Origin: Dillenia suffruticosa
Taxonomy: Eukaryota; Streptophyta; Magnoliopsida; Dilleniales; Dilleniaceae
Length of the DNA: 64,000 nt
Reading direction: 5' to 3'
NCBI GenBank assembly: GCA_033439265.1
Contig: JAVTVX010000011.1
Location: 9,548,590 to 9,612,589 of the forward strand
Below the pieces are notes generated by a model. It was not told the origin of the DNA. It was given only the letters and a program-made list of their open reading frames with translations, and ran no database searches. Below, piece by piece: positions 23,253 to 34,108 of the stretch. Made by a program: the position numbers and the translations under genes. The first letter of the stretch is position 1, and the number at the start of each line of letters is the position of its first letter.

Positions 23253-23312
23253 AAGCCACGTGTCAATTTATGAGGTTACAAATAACCACGTGACAATTTA
23301 TGAGGTTATAAA
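23253..23312. promoter_or_regulatory. Two-copy 30-bp repeat, each with a G-box (CACGTG)
   Basis: Copies of about 30 bp each contain CCACGTGTCAATTTATGAGG and CCACGTGACAATTTATGAGG, with CACGTG at 23,257-23,262 and 23,287-23,292. CACGTG is the plant bZIP/bHLH G-box core and ACGTGT is ABRE-like. The pair lies just outside the CACTA right end within the Athila-like interior, with no recognised gene nearby, so a regulatory role is only possible. Confidence 0.5.
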
Positions 23313-24020
23313 CAAAGGGAGAGGGGTATAGGCTCAAATAGGCTCACTTGGGAGAATAATATGCACAAGAAGATATTTTTTTGATAACTAAAAGGGGTAA
23401 ATCTAGGTGTTTTAATCATTTTAACGAATGAAAATCGAAAAATATGGTCGGGACGTACATAACAAAGCAAATTTTAGAATAACCACTCCAATGGTGATAT
23501 ACACTCATAAAAAGAAATGAGAGCATAAAAGATATGTTGCTCTATAAGGCTTAATCCTCACTTTAGATAGCTTTTGTGTCAAATCATGTCATTTTATCTC
23601 TCAATTTCACTAATAAAGATAAATAGTTAATCATACCACCATAGTGACCACTAATATCGATTATCTATCATGCAATCTAGTCCAAAACAAGCATACACAA
23701 CAAGTAATAAACGTTGAGTACATCTCGCTAACCTGAGACAAAAACTTTTTTTTTCCAAATCTTTTTTTTTTGTTTTTTTTCGATTTTTTTTTATAACAAC
23801 TCATATTCTCAATTCTCCCGCACTTAAAACATACATTGTTCTTAATGTATGTAGAAGGTATGAAAGAAGAGGAAACTAACACCTAACTCGAAATAACTAA
23901 TATCTAAAAAAAACTAACACAAATTCTAAAATGAGTAGCAAGTTTCATAAAATCACTCTACTTCAACATATACTCAACATATAAAAATAGAGCAATAAAA
24001 AGAGAGAGAAGAAAGAGAAC

Positions 24021-24208
24021 TCCCTTCAGGTGACTGCTGTGTAATTACGCCCTATTTCCTTGAGTGTTTCTGCCAACTCTGAAAATCTCTCTTCAAGTAG
24101 CCTCGTGATCACGCCTTATTCTTTTGAATGCTTCTACCAAATTTTGAAATTTCTCTTCAATCAACCGCATGATCATATCTTATTCTTCTAAATGCTTCTC
24201 CCAAACCT
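24021..24208. repeat. 64-bp tandem repeat, about 3 diverged copies
   Basis: Units start TTCTGCCAACTCTGAAAATC (24,068) and TTCTACCAAATTTTGAAATT (24,132), with partial copies before and after. Each has a TCTCTTCAA block, a TGATCA block and CTTATTCTT. It lies in the 3' region of the Athila-like element, read on the minus strand. Confidence 0.7.
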
Positions 24209-26500
24209 TGGAATTCACTGTTATATAGTTTGAGCCTTGATCGGATGCATCTTTTTTATCTCCCATCTTTGCACACCTACAAAAAAAAAAACAAATAATA
24301 CCAGTCAACACCCCTAAATTGAAAAAAAAAATTCGAATATCAAACTAATCAAACTTAAGAAAAAAATATTGGGTTGCCTCACAATAAGCATAATTGTTTA
24401 GCGTCGTTGTGCTTCACATTCTCCATTTGTTTCTCTTCAAAGGCTCAACTTTAGTCTGGGAATCTCATATAACTCCTCTTTTGTATCTAATTGTGTATTC
24501 AATACAAAATTCATATCACATTCTTCTTTATAAGATTCATACACAATTGAATCAATAATATCAGTAGAATAAATTGAATGACACTCATTTGGGTATTTCA
24601 TAACATCAAAAATATTAAATTTAACAATCTCACTATCGAACTCGATGAAGAGAGTACCCTCATGTACATCTATTTTTGTTTTTGTTGTTCTCATAAATGG
24701 TCTTCCTAATAGAAATGAAGCTAAATTTGTGATATTGTCTTCTTTTGTTTTCAAGGTGTAAAGATATGTTGGAAATATTAGTTTATTAACCTATACCAAA
24801 ATATATTCAATAATTACATCCGGGTAAGCATAAGAATGATCAGCCAACTGAATAACAACCCTAGTTTCTTTTATGGGATCTAATTTTAGAGCACTATAAA
24901 TTGAGTATGGCATGACATTGATGGGTGTTCCTAAGTCTAGCATGGTAGAGTAAACATACCGAGATCTGTTCGATTTTCTAATAAGGCTCTTTTGATGTCA
25001 TCAGACATATTCTCCCTTACCTTTATTTTTCTCATCACCTCTCAACTTCCCGAAGATTTTCCAAACTTCCTTCTCTTATTCTTCCTTCTTGGATTTCTCC
25101 AACCTATTAGGAAAATGTGGCACAGTTGCATTAGAAGTGTTGTTAAAGGGGGTCAAATATTACCTTGATTAGATTTTCATGTGTAGCTTTATCTTTCTTC
25201 TATACATCCTTCCTTTCATCCACCTTCTTAGATGGAGCAAAGCTTGAATAAAGTTCCTTCCTACTTCTCAACATTATTGCACTGACGTTCTCCTTCGGAT
25301 TTACCACTATTTGTGAGGGCAATTTTCCATAATTTTGTGTCTCCAACCTGCAAACTAAGGCCACTAGTTGGATAATTTGGTTCCTCAAACTCTAAATGCT
25401 AGCTCTCATTTTTCTATTGAAATTGTTAAGTGTTAGTAGCGAGAGTTTTTACCATATCTTCTAAAGACATACCTTAATTAGATGACTGTGCAAGTGCTGG
25501 TGGTGGTGCTGGTTTGTTAAAAGATTAGGGTGGATATTTTGGTTATCCTTCTTGATTACCATATCTCAAATTTGGATGATCCCTCCATCCAAGATTGTAA
25601 CGATTGGAGTAAGGATTGTACGTGCGTAGAGGTTGACCCAAAAATCCCCCTGCGACATTTACTTGTTGAATAGGGTCTTCTTGTAATGTTGGACACAATC
25701 CGTTGGATATCCCAGAATTGAGCATATGCCACAAATTTTAGCTGCCTACAATTGCCCTACAGCCAACTAACGAAGCAAAACAATTAGTTCATAAATTTGA
25801 TTTTCAAGAGTCAAGTGGCTTACCTCATTAACCCGTTTAATGGGTCCATCCATCCTCATTCCAAATTATTGAGAATTTTCTACCATGATTGAGATCAACT
25901 GTTTGGCTGCTTTGTGAGTTTTGTTGACAAAACTCCTCCACTAGCTGCATCTACCATACTTCTATCCATAAGTAGAAGTCCTTCATGAAAGTATTGAATC
26001 AAGAGTTGATCAAGAATTTGATGATGTAGACAGCTAGCACAAAGTTACTTGAATCTCTTTCAATATTCATATAATGTCTCTCCACTAATCTATCTGATCC
26101 CACATATTTCTTTTCAAGCCCTAGATACAGAAAAAATTTCTTCAAAAATAGCCTCTACATTCTATTTCATGTACTTATCAAACCAGAGTATAGATAGTAC
26201 AATAATCTTTTGCCTTATCCTTTAGAGAAAAGGGAAAGGCTCTTAATTTTATTTGCTCTCAGTCGCATCCTGTGGTTTCATACTTAAGTAAACAATATGG
26301 AACTCCTTGAAATGATTACGTGGATCCTCACCTAGAAGACCATAAAAAAATAGGAAGTGAATTGAACAAAATCTGAGTTCAAATCTGGTACAGCTAGCTC
26401 CTTCGAGGTTCTTTCACGAATTGTCATCTTTTCTTATTATTCAAAAATCAGTAACACAAGTAAAAAAAAAAAGAGCACAAACTAAGAAATTAATGTAGTT

Positions 26501-26520
26501 CCTTGACCACGGTGCCAAAA
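26501..26520 (-). other. Primer-binding-like site of the Athila-like element
   Basis: On the minus strand it reads TTTTGGCACCGTGGTCAAGG, comparable to the TTTGGCGCCGTTGCCGGGG-type site used by Athila relatives. It lies next to the inner end of the right LTR (26,524), confirming minus orientation. Confidence 0.6.
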
Positions 26521-26523
26521 TTT

Positions 26524-27690
26524 TGACGATGTTGTCAAAACCCTCAAGATTAATATTGATTCCCCAACGGAAAAACTTCATAGCAATAGTGATACCAGGT
26601 CGAATTCTACGTGAACTAAATTGACTTAATTTCTTAGTTAAATGCCAAAATAAAAAGAGGGGTTTTCAATTAAATTCCTAAATTAAAATTAATAACATAA
26701 AAATAAAGAAAATAAATTGACAATGCAAAATAACAAAAATTGGACGAAAATCAATCTATCAAAATTCTAATCCAAGAGTTCACCACATTCAATTGTTTCA
26801 CTTATCACTGGTTAAAAATATTTATCTTACAATTCAAGTATTTAATCTTATATTTATTAGTATAATCATAATAAATCTTATATTTTTTAAAATTAATTGA
26901 ACAAATCCAATATCTAGTCAAAACTTTCATTAATTGATTGGATACGATAACATTCCATGTTAATATAATTATAGTATTACATTTTGTGAAAATAATTAAA
27001 TCAAAATCCAAATAATTGGGATAGACACAATTACTCAATTTTGTTCCATTGATTCCTTTAACTTAAACATGAATATTGGTTAAAGACCCATAAACATAAA
27101 TAACCTATTTGCTATTTATACCATTTATTCATGATAATTATGAATTACTGAACTCAAGGATAATAATAGAAAGAATAATATTGAATTAAATTGTCGGATT
27201 AACCAATATCAATCTTTTATGTAAAATAAAATCAAGAATCAACAAATACTTGAATAAAAAGGCTAGAAGTTAAATTAAACACGTAATCTCACAGTGAAGA
27301 CAATCAAAATGAAATTCCCTTTGAATCAAAAAATAAAACTTAATCACTCATGGTGGATGACATTGTCTCTTAAATAATAATAATAATAATAATAAAAGAG
27401 TTTGTTCTAGGAAGGAAGAAAAGCAAAAGCCACCGGCAGGCAGTCATCCCTTTTCTTGTTGGAATGATGAAATATATGGTTCACGTCCTTTGCTAGCTGC
27501 CTTTTATTTGTTACCCTAAAAGTCTCTTTTTATTGTGGAGAGAGAAAGTAACCTATTCTAAAATATAAAGATCCCAAAAAATAGGACGTTACTAATGGTA
27601 AAAATACCATCTAATTTGGAAAAATAAAAAGAAACTCCTAAAATTTAGATGGTAAAGAGATAATAAGGTAAATTCTCAATATAAGAAAAT
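26524..27690 (-). repeat. Right (5') LTR of the Athila-like element
   Basis: It starts beside the primer site and includes, on the minus strand, the GAATTCGACCTGGTATCACT wording found near the inner end of Athila-type LTRs. The outer 730 bp match the left remnant at 18,238-18,972. The outer edge is approximate because neither copy shows a clean terminus. A (TAA)8-like run lies at 27,377-27,394. Confidence 0.7.
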
Positions 27691-27904
27691 TTTTAAATAT
27701 TAGCACTTTAAGACTTTCTTCTCAACAAAAATTTCATTTTTAGCACTTTCCAAATTTGTCTTTCAATTTGTTGCAATTTTTCTTTATCAACTCTTTAACA
27801 AGCTAATTGAACAATTTATTACAAAATATCTAATTAGTACAATATTCAATTAAAAATATAATGAAATTGACTGCAAAAATAGTATTAATTTAAATCCCAT
27901 CAAT

Positions 27905-30900
27905 TATAGTTAATAATGTCGTACATTGCGAAACTCAAATTTGTGACTCTTGATATTATGAGAAAGAATTATTTATCATGGCTTTTAGATGCTGAAATGC
28001 ATCTAAATGCAATGGGTCTTGAAGATACCATTAAAATACTTTGAAGGAATAATAATGATGAAAAAGTATAATCACCTGAAGATGGTTATTCTTATGATTG
28101 GTTATATTTGAGGTTATAAAATCTCAATTTAATTAGTAAGTACAATTCTGCAATGTTTAAAATTATATCTCAATTAAAGTTTTTTTGGAGAAAATATTAT
28201 TGAAAAAGATAAATTAGAAAATTTTTCACTTTTTATGTCTCAAATTTGCTTCTGCAATAACAATATTAGAAAAAGGAATTCAAAATATTTTGAATTGATT
28301 TTATGTCTCATTGTAACTGAACAAAATATTATTGATTGAAAATTATAAAACTCGACCTATTAGTCCTAATCCATTCTTTGACGTGAATGTGATCAAATAT
28401 TGTTATAAGTATGGAAGAGCTCATGATTGTAGTGATTGTGATGATGATACAAATTTATCAAACCACCAGAGTGGTCATGCAAATTCATTACCACCAGAAG
28501 TAGTACAATAATGATGGGATAAGACAAGATAAATTCGCAAAGGGTTCTGAGAATATCCTAAGATCAATAAAAGGCAAGAAAGATAAATATCTTATTGATA
28601 GTGTTGCGATACATATAATACTAAAAAAATAAGAATTACTTCTCCCATCTGAAGTTAGGAGAAATAACTATTAATACCATAAATGGTAGTGTGAAATTAA
28701 TTGAAAACTCCAATAGAGCATAAATATGTATCCCTGAAGGAAAATTGACCACTAGATTGGCGATGCGAGTGTTAAAAATAAATTTTTTAGAACTCACTAG
28801 AATATAATTGTATTTTATTTTAAACATATTGAATTCTAAAATATTTGTCATGTTTAAATATTATATTAATCTATTTATTTTAAATAAATATATTTTCTCA
28901 TGAAAATAATTTTTTTTTTTAGAATTCACTAGTATTAATATTGTTATGAATTCTAAAATATTTGTTAGTTTATTGAAAAATATAGAAAATCTCTTGATTC
29001 GATTCGCGATAAATGGTAGAGACATATGTCTCGTAGATAATGCCACTACACATATTTTATTAAAAGATAAGAAATATTTTTTTTTATCTAATGATGCGAG
29101 AGTCCAATGTTAATACCATATTTGGTAGTATAAAATTGATCGAATATTTCCGAAGAGCTACTAGAGGAATTAAATTTGAAATTGATGAAATATTATACTC
29201 TCTCTGATCTCAAAGATATTTACTGAGTTTTAAAAATATCTATAAAAATAGGTATAATATTGAGACAACAAATGAAAGAAATATCAAGTACCTTCACATT
29301 ACAAGTATAATCCTAAGTGATAAAAGAATATTAGAAAAATTATCGACGTATTCATCTGGTTTGTATTACACATACATTAATGCAAGAGAAGTATATGCAA
29401 TGGTAACCTAGAAGTTGACTAAGTTGAATGATTTTATTGTTTGGTATGACCAGTTTGGTCATCTCGGCTCAATAATGTTGCAAAAAATTATAATTGACTC
29501 TTGGGACACTCTTTGACTAACTAGAAAATTTTGAATTTAATTGTGTTGCTTGCTCTCAAGACAAATTAATTGTGAGACCATCACCAGTTAAAATAAATTA
29601 TGAGTCTCTTGAATTTTTGAAACGAATACACGAAGATATTCGTATGTCTAACACCCACCATGTGGACCACTCAAATATTTATGATTTTAATTGATTCATT
29701 AACTAGGTGTTCACATGTATCATTATTATCAACTTGCAATCTGATATTTTGTGAGATTACTTACTCAGTTAATTAGATTATGAGCACATTTTTTAGATTA
29801 TTCAACCAAGAAAATTCATCTTGATAATACTGATGAATTTATATCCTGAAATGTTGATGAATATTGTATATCGATTGAGATAAGTGTAGAATATCGTGTA
29901 ACACATGTTCATGCTCAAAATGATATAACAGAAACACTCATTAAACATATTCAATTGATTGCAAGACTATTGCTTATGATAGCAAAATTATCAGTTTTTG
30001 CTAGGGGACATGTTGTTTTACATGCGACAAATGCTTATACGCATCCGACCAACAAGTAGTAAATATTTGGTTTATGGTCAGGAATCAAATATTTCCCATT
30101 TGAAAACTTTTGGATGTGCAGTGTTTATTCTTATTGCTCCACCACAATGAACTAAGATAGGTCCTCAATGGAGATTGGGGATATATGTTGGGTATAAATC
30201 TCCATCAATTATTTAATATATCGAACCCATGATAGGAAATTTGTTTACAGTTTGTTTTATTGATTGTCATTTTAACGAATCTATTTTCCTAACATTAGGG
30301 GTGAGAAAAGAATAAACAATCTGGAAATAAGATTAGTTGGAATGAATCATCATTATTTTATCTTGATACTTGAACAAAGCAATATGAACTGGAAGTTTAA
30401 AAACTAATTCATTTATAAAATTTAGCAAATTAGTTGTCAGACGTATTTAATGACCATAAAAGAGTAATTGAGTCATATATTCTAGCTATTAATGCTCATA
30501 TTAAAATTAATATCCCTGAAGGACAACATAATATTGCTAATGATCATTAAGAATGAAAATGAGGATCTTGAACCAAGATCGATTGAAGAATGCCAATATA
30601 GACATAATTGGCCAAAATAGAAAGATACAATTAAGGCAAAATTGAAATCCCTTATCAAAAGAAATGTTTTCAGATCAGTAGTCCGTACAACTATTGGTAT
30701 AAAACTAGTAGGATACAAATGGGTTTTTGTGTGAAAACAAAATTAGAAAGGTGAAATTATAAGATATAAAACATGTTTAGTTGTACAAGAATTTTCACAA
30801 AGACCTAGTATTGATTATGATGTGATATAGTCTCTTGCGGTGGATGTGACTACTTTTCGATTTCGAATCAATCTAACAATATACATGGAACTCAATTTAC

Positions 30901-32616
30901 GTTTAATAAATGTCGTTACAGCTTATTTATGGCCCATTAGATAACGATATTTTTATGAAACTCCCCCAAGGATTTAAACTGCCAAAAACATGTAATTCTA
31001 GTTCTCAAGATTATTACTCGATCAAATTAAATAAATCCTTATATGGCTTAAAACAATCTGGTCGCATGTGGTATAATCGTCTTAGTGAGTTTTTGTTAAA
31101 GGAGGATATAAGAATGATCCTGTTTGCCTTTGTATTTTTATAAAGAGATTTAGATGTGATTTTGCTATTATTACAGTATATATTAATGACCTAAATATCA
31201 TTGGAACTCCTGAAGAGCTATCAAAAGCAATAGAATGCTTGAATAGAGAATTTGAGATGAAAGATCTCGGAAAGACAATTTTGTGTTGGGTAACAGATAG
31301 AAAATTTAAAGGATGAAATCCTTATGTGTCAAGCAACTTATACAGATCAAGTGCTAAAATGATTTTATATGAGCAAAACATATCCGTTGAGCATCCCAAT
31401 GGTTGTGAGGTCACTTGATGTAAATAAAAACCCTCTTCGACCTCGAGAAAATAATGAGAAAATTGTTGGTCCTGAAGTATTATATTTAAGTGTAATTGGA
31501 GCTATCATGTATCTCGTTAGTCAAAATGACCTGAAATATCATTCTCTATTAACTTAGTAGTGAGATATAGCTCTTGTTCAAGCCGAAGACATTGGAATGA
31601 GATTAAACATATATTTCGTTATCTATAAGATATAAAAGATATGGGTTTGTATCTTCCTAAACTATCTAAAACAATTTGATTGGTTTTGCAGATACAAGGT
31701 ACCCATATGATCCTCATAATGCTTAATCACAAATTGGATATATGTTCACATATGGTGGCACTGCTATTTCATGGCGTTCTATGAAATAAACAATAGTAAC
31801 TATATTATCTAATCATACTGAAATTTTGACAATCCATGAAATTAGTTACGAATGCGTATGGTTAAAATCTGTGATTCGTCACATACGAGAAACTTGTGGT
31901 TTATCTTTAGGAAAAGAGGCATCAACAATCTTATATGAGATTGATGCAGCATGCATCGCCCAACTCAAAGAAGAATATATAAAAGGTGATAGAACAAAAA
32001 ACATTTTACTAAAATTATTTTTCACTCATGAAATTTAGAAGAACGGTGATATAGATATTCAATAAATATGATCAAGTAAGAATTTATCAGATTTATTTAC
32101 AAAGTTCTTACCAATTGTTATTTTTACAAGATTGGTGAAAGGAATCGGAATGTATCAGTTTAAAGATCTTAAGGGATATTCTCAATAGGGAGAGTAAGTA
32201 TATTATTAAACATTTTGAATAATGTACTCTTTTTCCTTCACTAGAATTTTTTTCCTACTAAATTTTTTTGTAATAACGTTTTAACGAGATCTATTCTCTT
32301 TGTAATAGACATCCAATAGGGAGTATTATAAACACTAGAAAATTTGGGTAGATATCCAATATATGGAAAGTAAATATCTTAGAAGGAAACATATGATACC
32401 AATATTGCTATTAGTAGTATCTTTTATATATCAATATCACAATATAGAATATTTAGAAGAATACTTGATTTTATAACCTTTGTACACATTCCAATTTATA
32501 TAAATATCATATTTTGTAACTTCATTATACATATACAATACATACAAGAGAATAAGAAATTTCTCTCTTTCTCTCTCTCTATTTTCTTTTTATTAGTATT
32601 TTTTTAGTTTACAACA
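27905..32616 (+). mobile_element. Ty1/copia fossil (gag, integrase, reverse transcriptase, RNase H, 3' LTR)
   Basis: Plus-strand parts in copia order: gag (about 27,916-28,500; LDIMRKNYLSWLLDAEMHLN), integrase region (about 29,430-30,240; YDQFGHLGSIMLQKI, then HLKTFGCAVFI), reverse transcriptase (about 30,570-31,310; KLNKSLYGLKQSGRMWYNRL), RNase H region (about 31,540-32,110; ECVWLKSVIRHIRETCGL), and a 3' LTR at 32,324-32,616. The matching start of the 5' LTR is at 18,136. The two halves are separated by the Athila/CACTA nest, but the LTR continuation and primer site expected near 27,700-27,900 were not recognised, so the exact join is unresolved. Heavily broken and old. The copia lineage is not assigned. 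Confidence 0.78.
32324..32616 (+). repeat. 3' LTR of the copia element
   Basis: It follows a purine-rich AATAGGGAG stretch and begins TATTATAAACACTAGAAAAT, aligning with 18,136-18,237. It ends near AGTTTACAACA, after a CT-rich stretch at 32,560-32,580. Confidence 0.65.
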
Positions 32617-34103
32617 CAATACATTTTTTTTATACTAGTAAAAGGGGCTGTGAGTGTATAAGTAGGCATCGGGTGATGTTTAATGCGATCATTGGTTTTT
32701 TAAGTGCAATAGGTTCAAATTATATTAATAACTTTCTTTTATTTAATAATTGTATATACAGATTTATCCTCATTATATATTTATAGGCCTCCAATTAAAT
32801 TGAAAAATAAAATCCTGTCATTCGTTGCTGTTTACTTGAATCTTAATTTTAGATTTAAAAAATCTAATTAATTTTTATTTTAAAATCATTTCAAATATTT
32901 CTAATTAAACAAGTTTAACTAGTTACACATATGGTTGACAATTGGGTCTGGCCGGCCTGAACTCACATTTTGAAGGGCTAAACTTAGCTCATTTTAAGAC
33001 TGGGCTGAGTTTGAACCCATTATTTAGACTCGTTTTAATTGTGGACTGAGTTTGAATACTACTGGACTCAACCTATTATAGGGTCAATCCATTATAGTGA
33101 CCTCTCAAATTAGGTAAAATTACATTGATGATCAAAGTTTAGGTTGTGTGCCATTTGGTAATCAAACCACAAGCCCATGATAACAAACCAACACACGCTC
33201 TCTCTCTCGCCCTCGCACAAACACACATACCCCCTTCGACAACCCCTACCACCAAATTCAGGTTGATTCTCCCTCTTCTATGAGTTGTTGAAGCTTCTAC
33301 TGTTGTTGATCTTCTTAGCCCTAATTTGTTCTACTGTTGTAGATCTTCTTAGCCTTAATTTGTGCCTCCCAAATTAGGGCTTATTCAGTGACTGAAGACC
33401 ACGATTCCTTTTGCTTCCCTTCTTGACGAACTCAATTCTAAGATTTACTCTTTAGATTACATACTCTCTCTCTCTCTCTCTCTTCAAGTTTAGTTTAGTA
33501 GATTTTACCAATTAACATGAATCAATAAATGTTCAGTAGAGAAAACGAATGGACATTTTCGAAGAACGGATGGTGTCAGTAAAGAAGACATTCCAGTTAA
33601 TGGCCGTTGCCACTGTGGTATCAATGGCGACTACCAATGCCGAAAAAGGGTGGCAGAATTTAAAAGTGTTGAGATCAATTGCCCTGGTTCGCCTCTCTCT
33701 CTCTCTCTCTCTCTTTGAGTTTTTTTTTTTGGTTCATTGGAGGGTCGAGCTTTTGATTTTTCTAGTTTTCTCGATCCGGACTTGGGCTTGGAATCAGACT
33801 TGGACTTATAAAATTTTAAACAGATCGAACCCAAGTTTTGTAAAGCTTGACTTAAAAAGTTGGATTACCACCCCAAGTTACACAAACACTACGTTAGTAT
33901 CATTTTTAAATTATATTTGTTTATTAGATTTTTGATGTAATGTTAATTTGATCAGTAAAAATTGATTATCGAAAGTGATTTTAAAATAACCCTTAAATCA
34001 AAATTACTCTATTTTCTAAATTAAGGATTAGAATTATGAACTTGTCTAGGCACTTTCTCTAAACTCCTTTTCTTTTATGCTTGATTGACCACTATCTAAT
34101 AAC
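32617..34103. other. Intergenic DNA between two retroelement nests; possible unrecognised exon
   Basis: This contains two CT microsatellites (33,463-33,482 and 33,695-33,714) and pyrimidine-rich sequence from 33,180 that would suit a plant 5' leader. At 33,549 a small frame starts MDIFEERMVSVKKTFQLMAV and continues with SMATTNAEKGWQNLKVLRS up to a GT-like boundary in the second CT run. I do not recognise the protein. It may be a first exon, a gene fragment, or chance. Confidence 0.35.
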
Positions 34104-34108
34104 CAATT
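34104..34108. other. Target-site duplication CAATT, left side of the Sirevirus-like element
   Basis: CAATT here directly precedes TGAAATACAATC, the outer end of the left LTR. The same five bases follow the outer end of the right LTR (GCCAACA) at 53,916-53,920. A 5-bp duplication is the usual size for LTR retrotransposons. Confidence 0.85.

Larger units (their letters stand above)
18238..27690 (-). mobile_element. Athila-like Ty3/gypsy fossil with a CACTA insertion
   Basis: Two blocks match each other: 18,238-18,972 and about 26,960-27,690. Shared words include CATGAATATTGGTTAAA, AACCTATTT, GGATAATAATAGAAAGAATA, GTTTGTTCTAGGAAGGAAG and GGAATGATGAAATATATGGT. They are remains of two LTRs. Beside the right LTR, in minus orientation, lies an Athila-type primer site (26,520-26,501), then gag blocks (about 25,734-25,200; NPYSNRYNLGWRDHPN, ENVSAIMLRSRKELYSS) and protease (24,754-24,437; FLLGRPFMRTTKTKIDVHEG). 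After that comes the GTGAGGCAACCCAATA-type sequence that follows pol in Athila relatives. No reverse transcriptase or integrase was recognised. The element is broken, old, and hosts the CACTA element at 18,975-23,203. Confidence 0.72.

Noticed and set aside
22337-23266. Several open frames of 65-142 codons on both strands across the CACTA right end, with repetitive CDEYYFVAK-like peptides.
   Set aside because: They are by-products of the palindromic 29-bp array and related words, which happen to lack stop codons in several frames. No protein family is matched and the DNA repeat explains the pattern.
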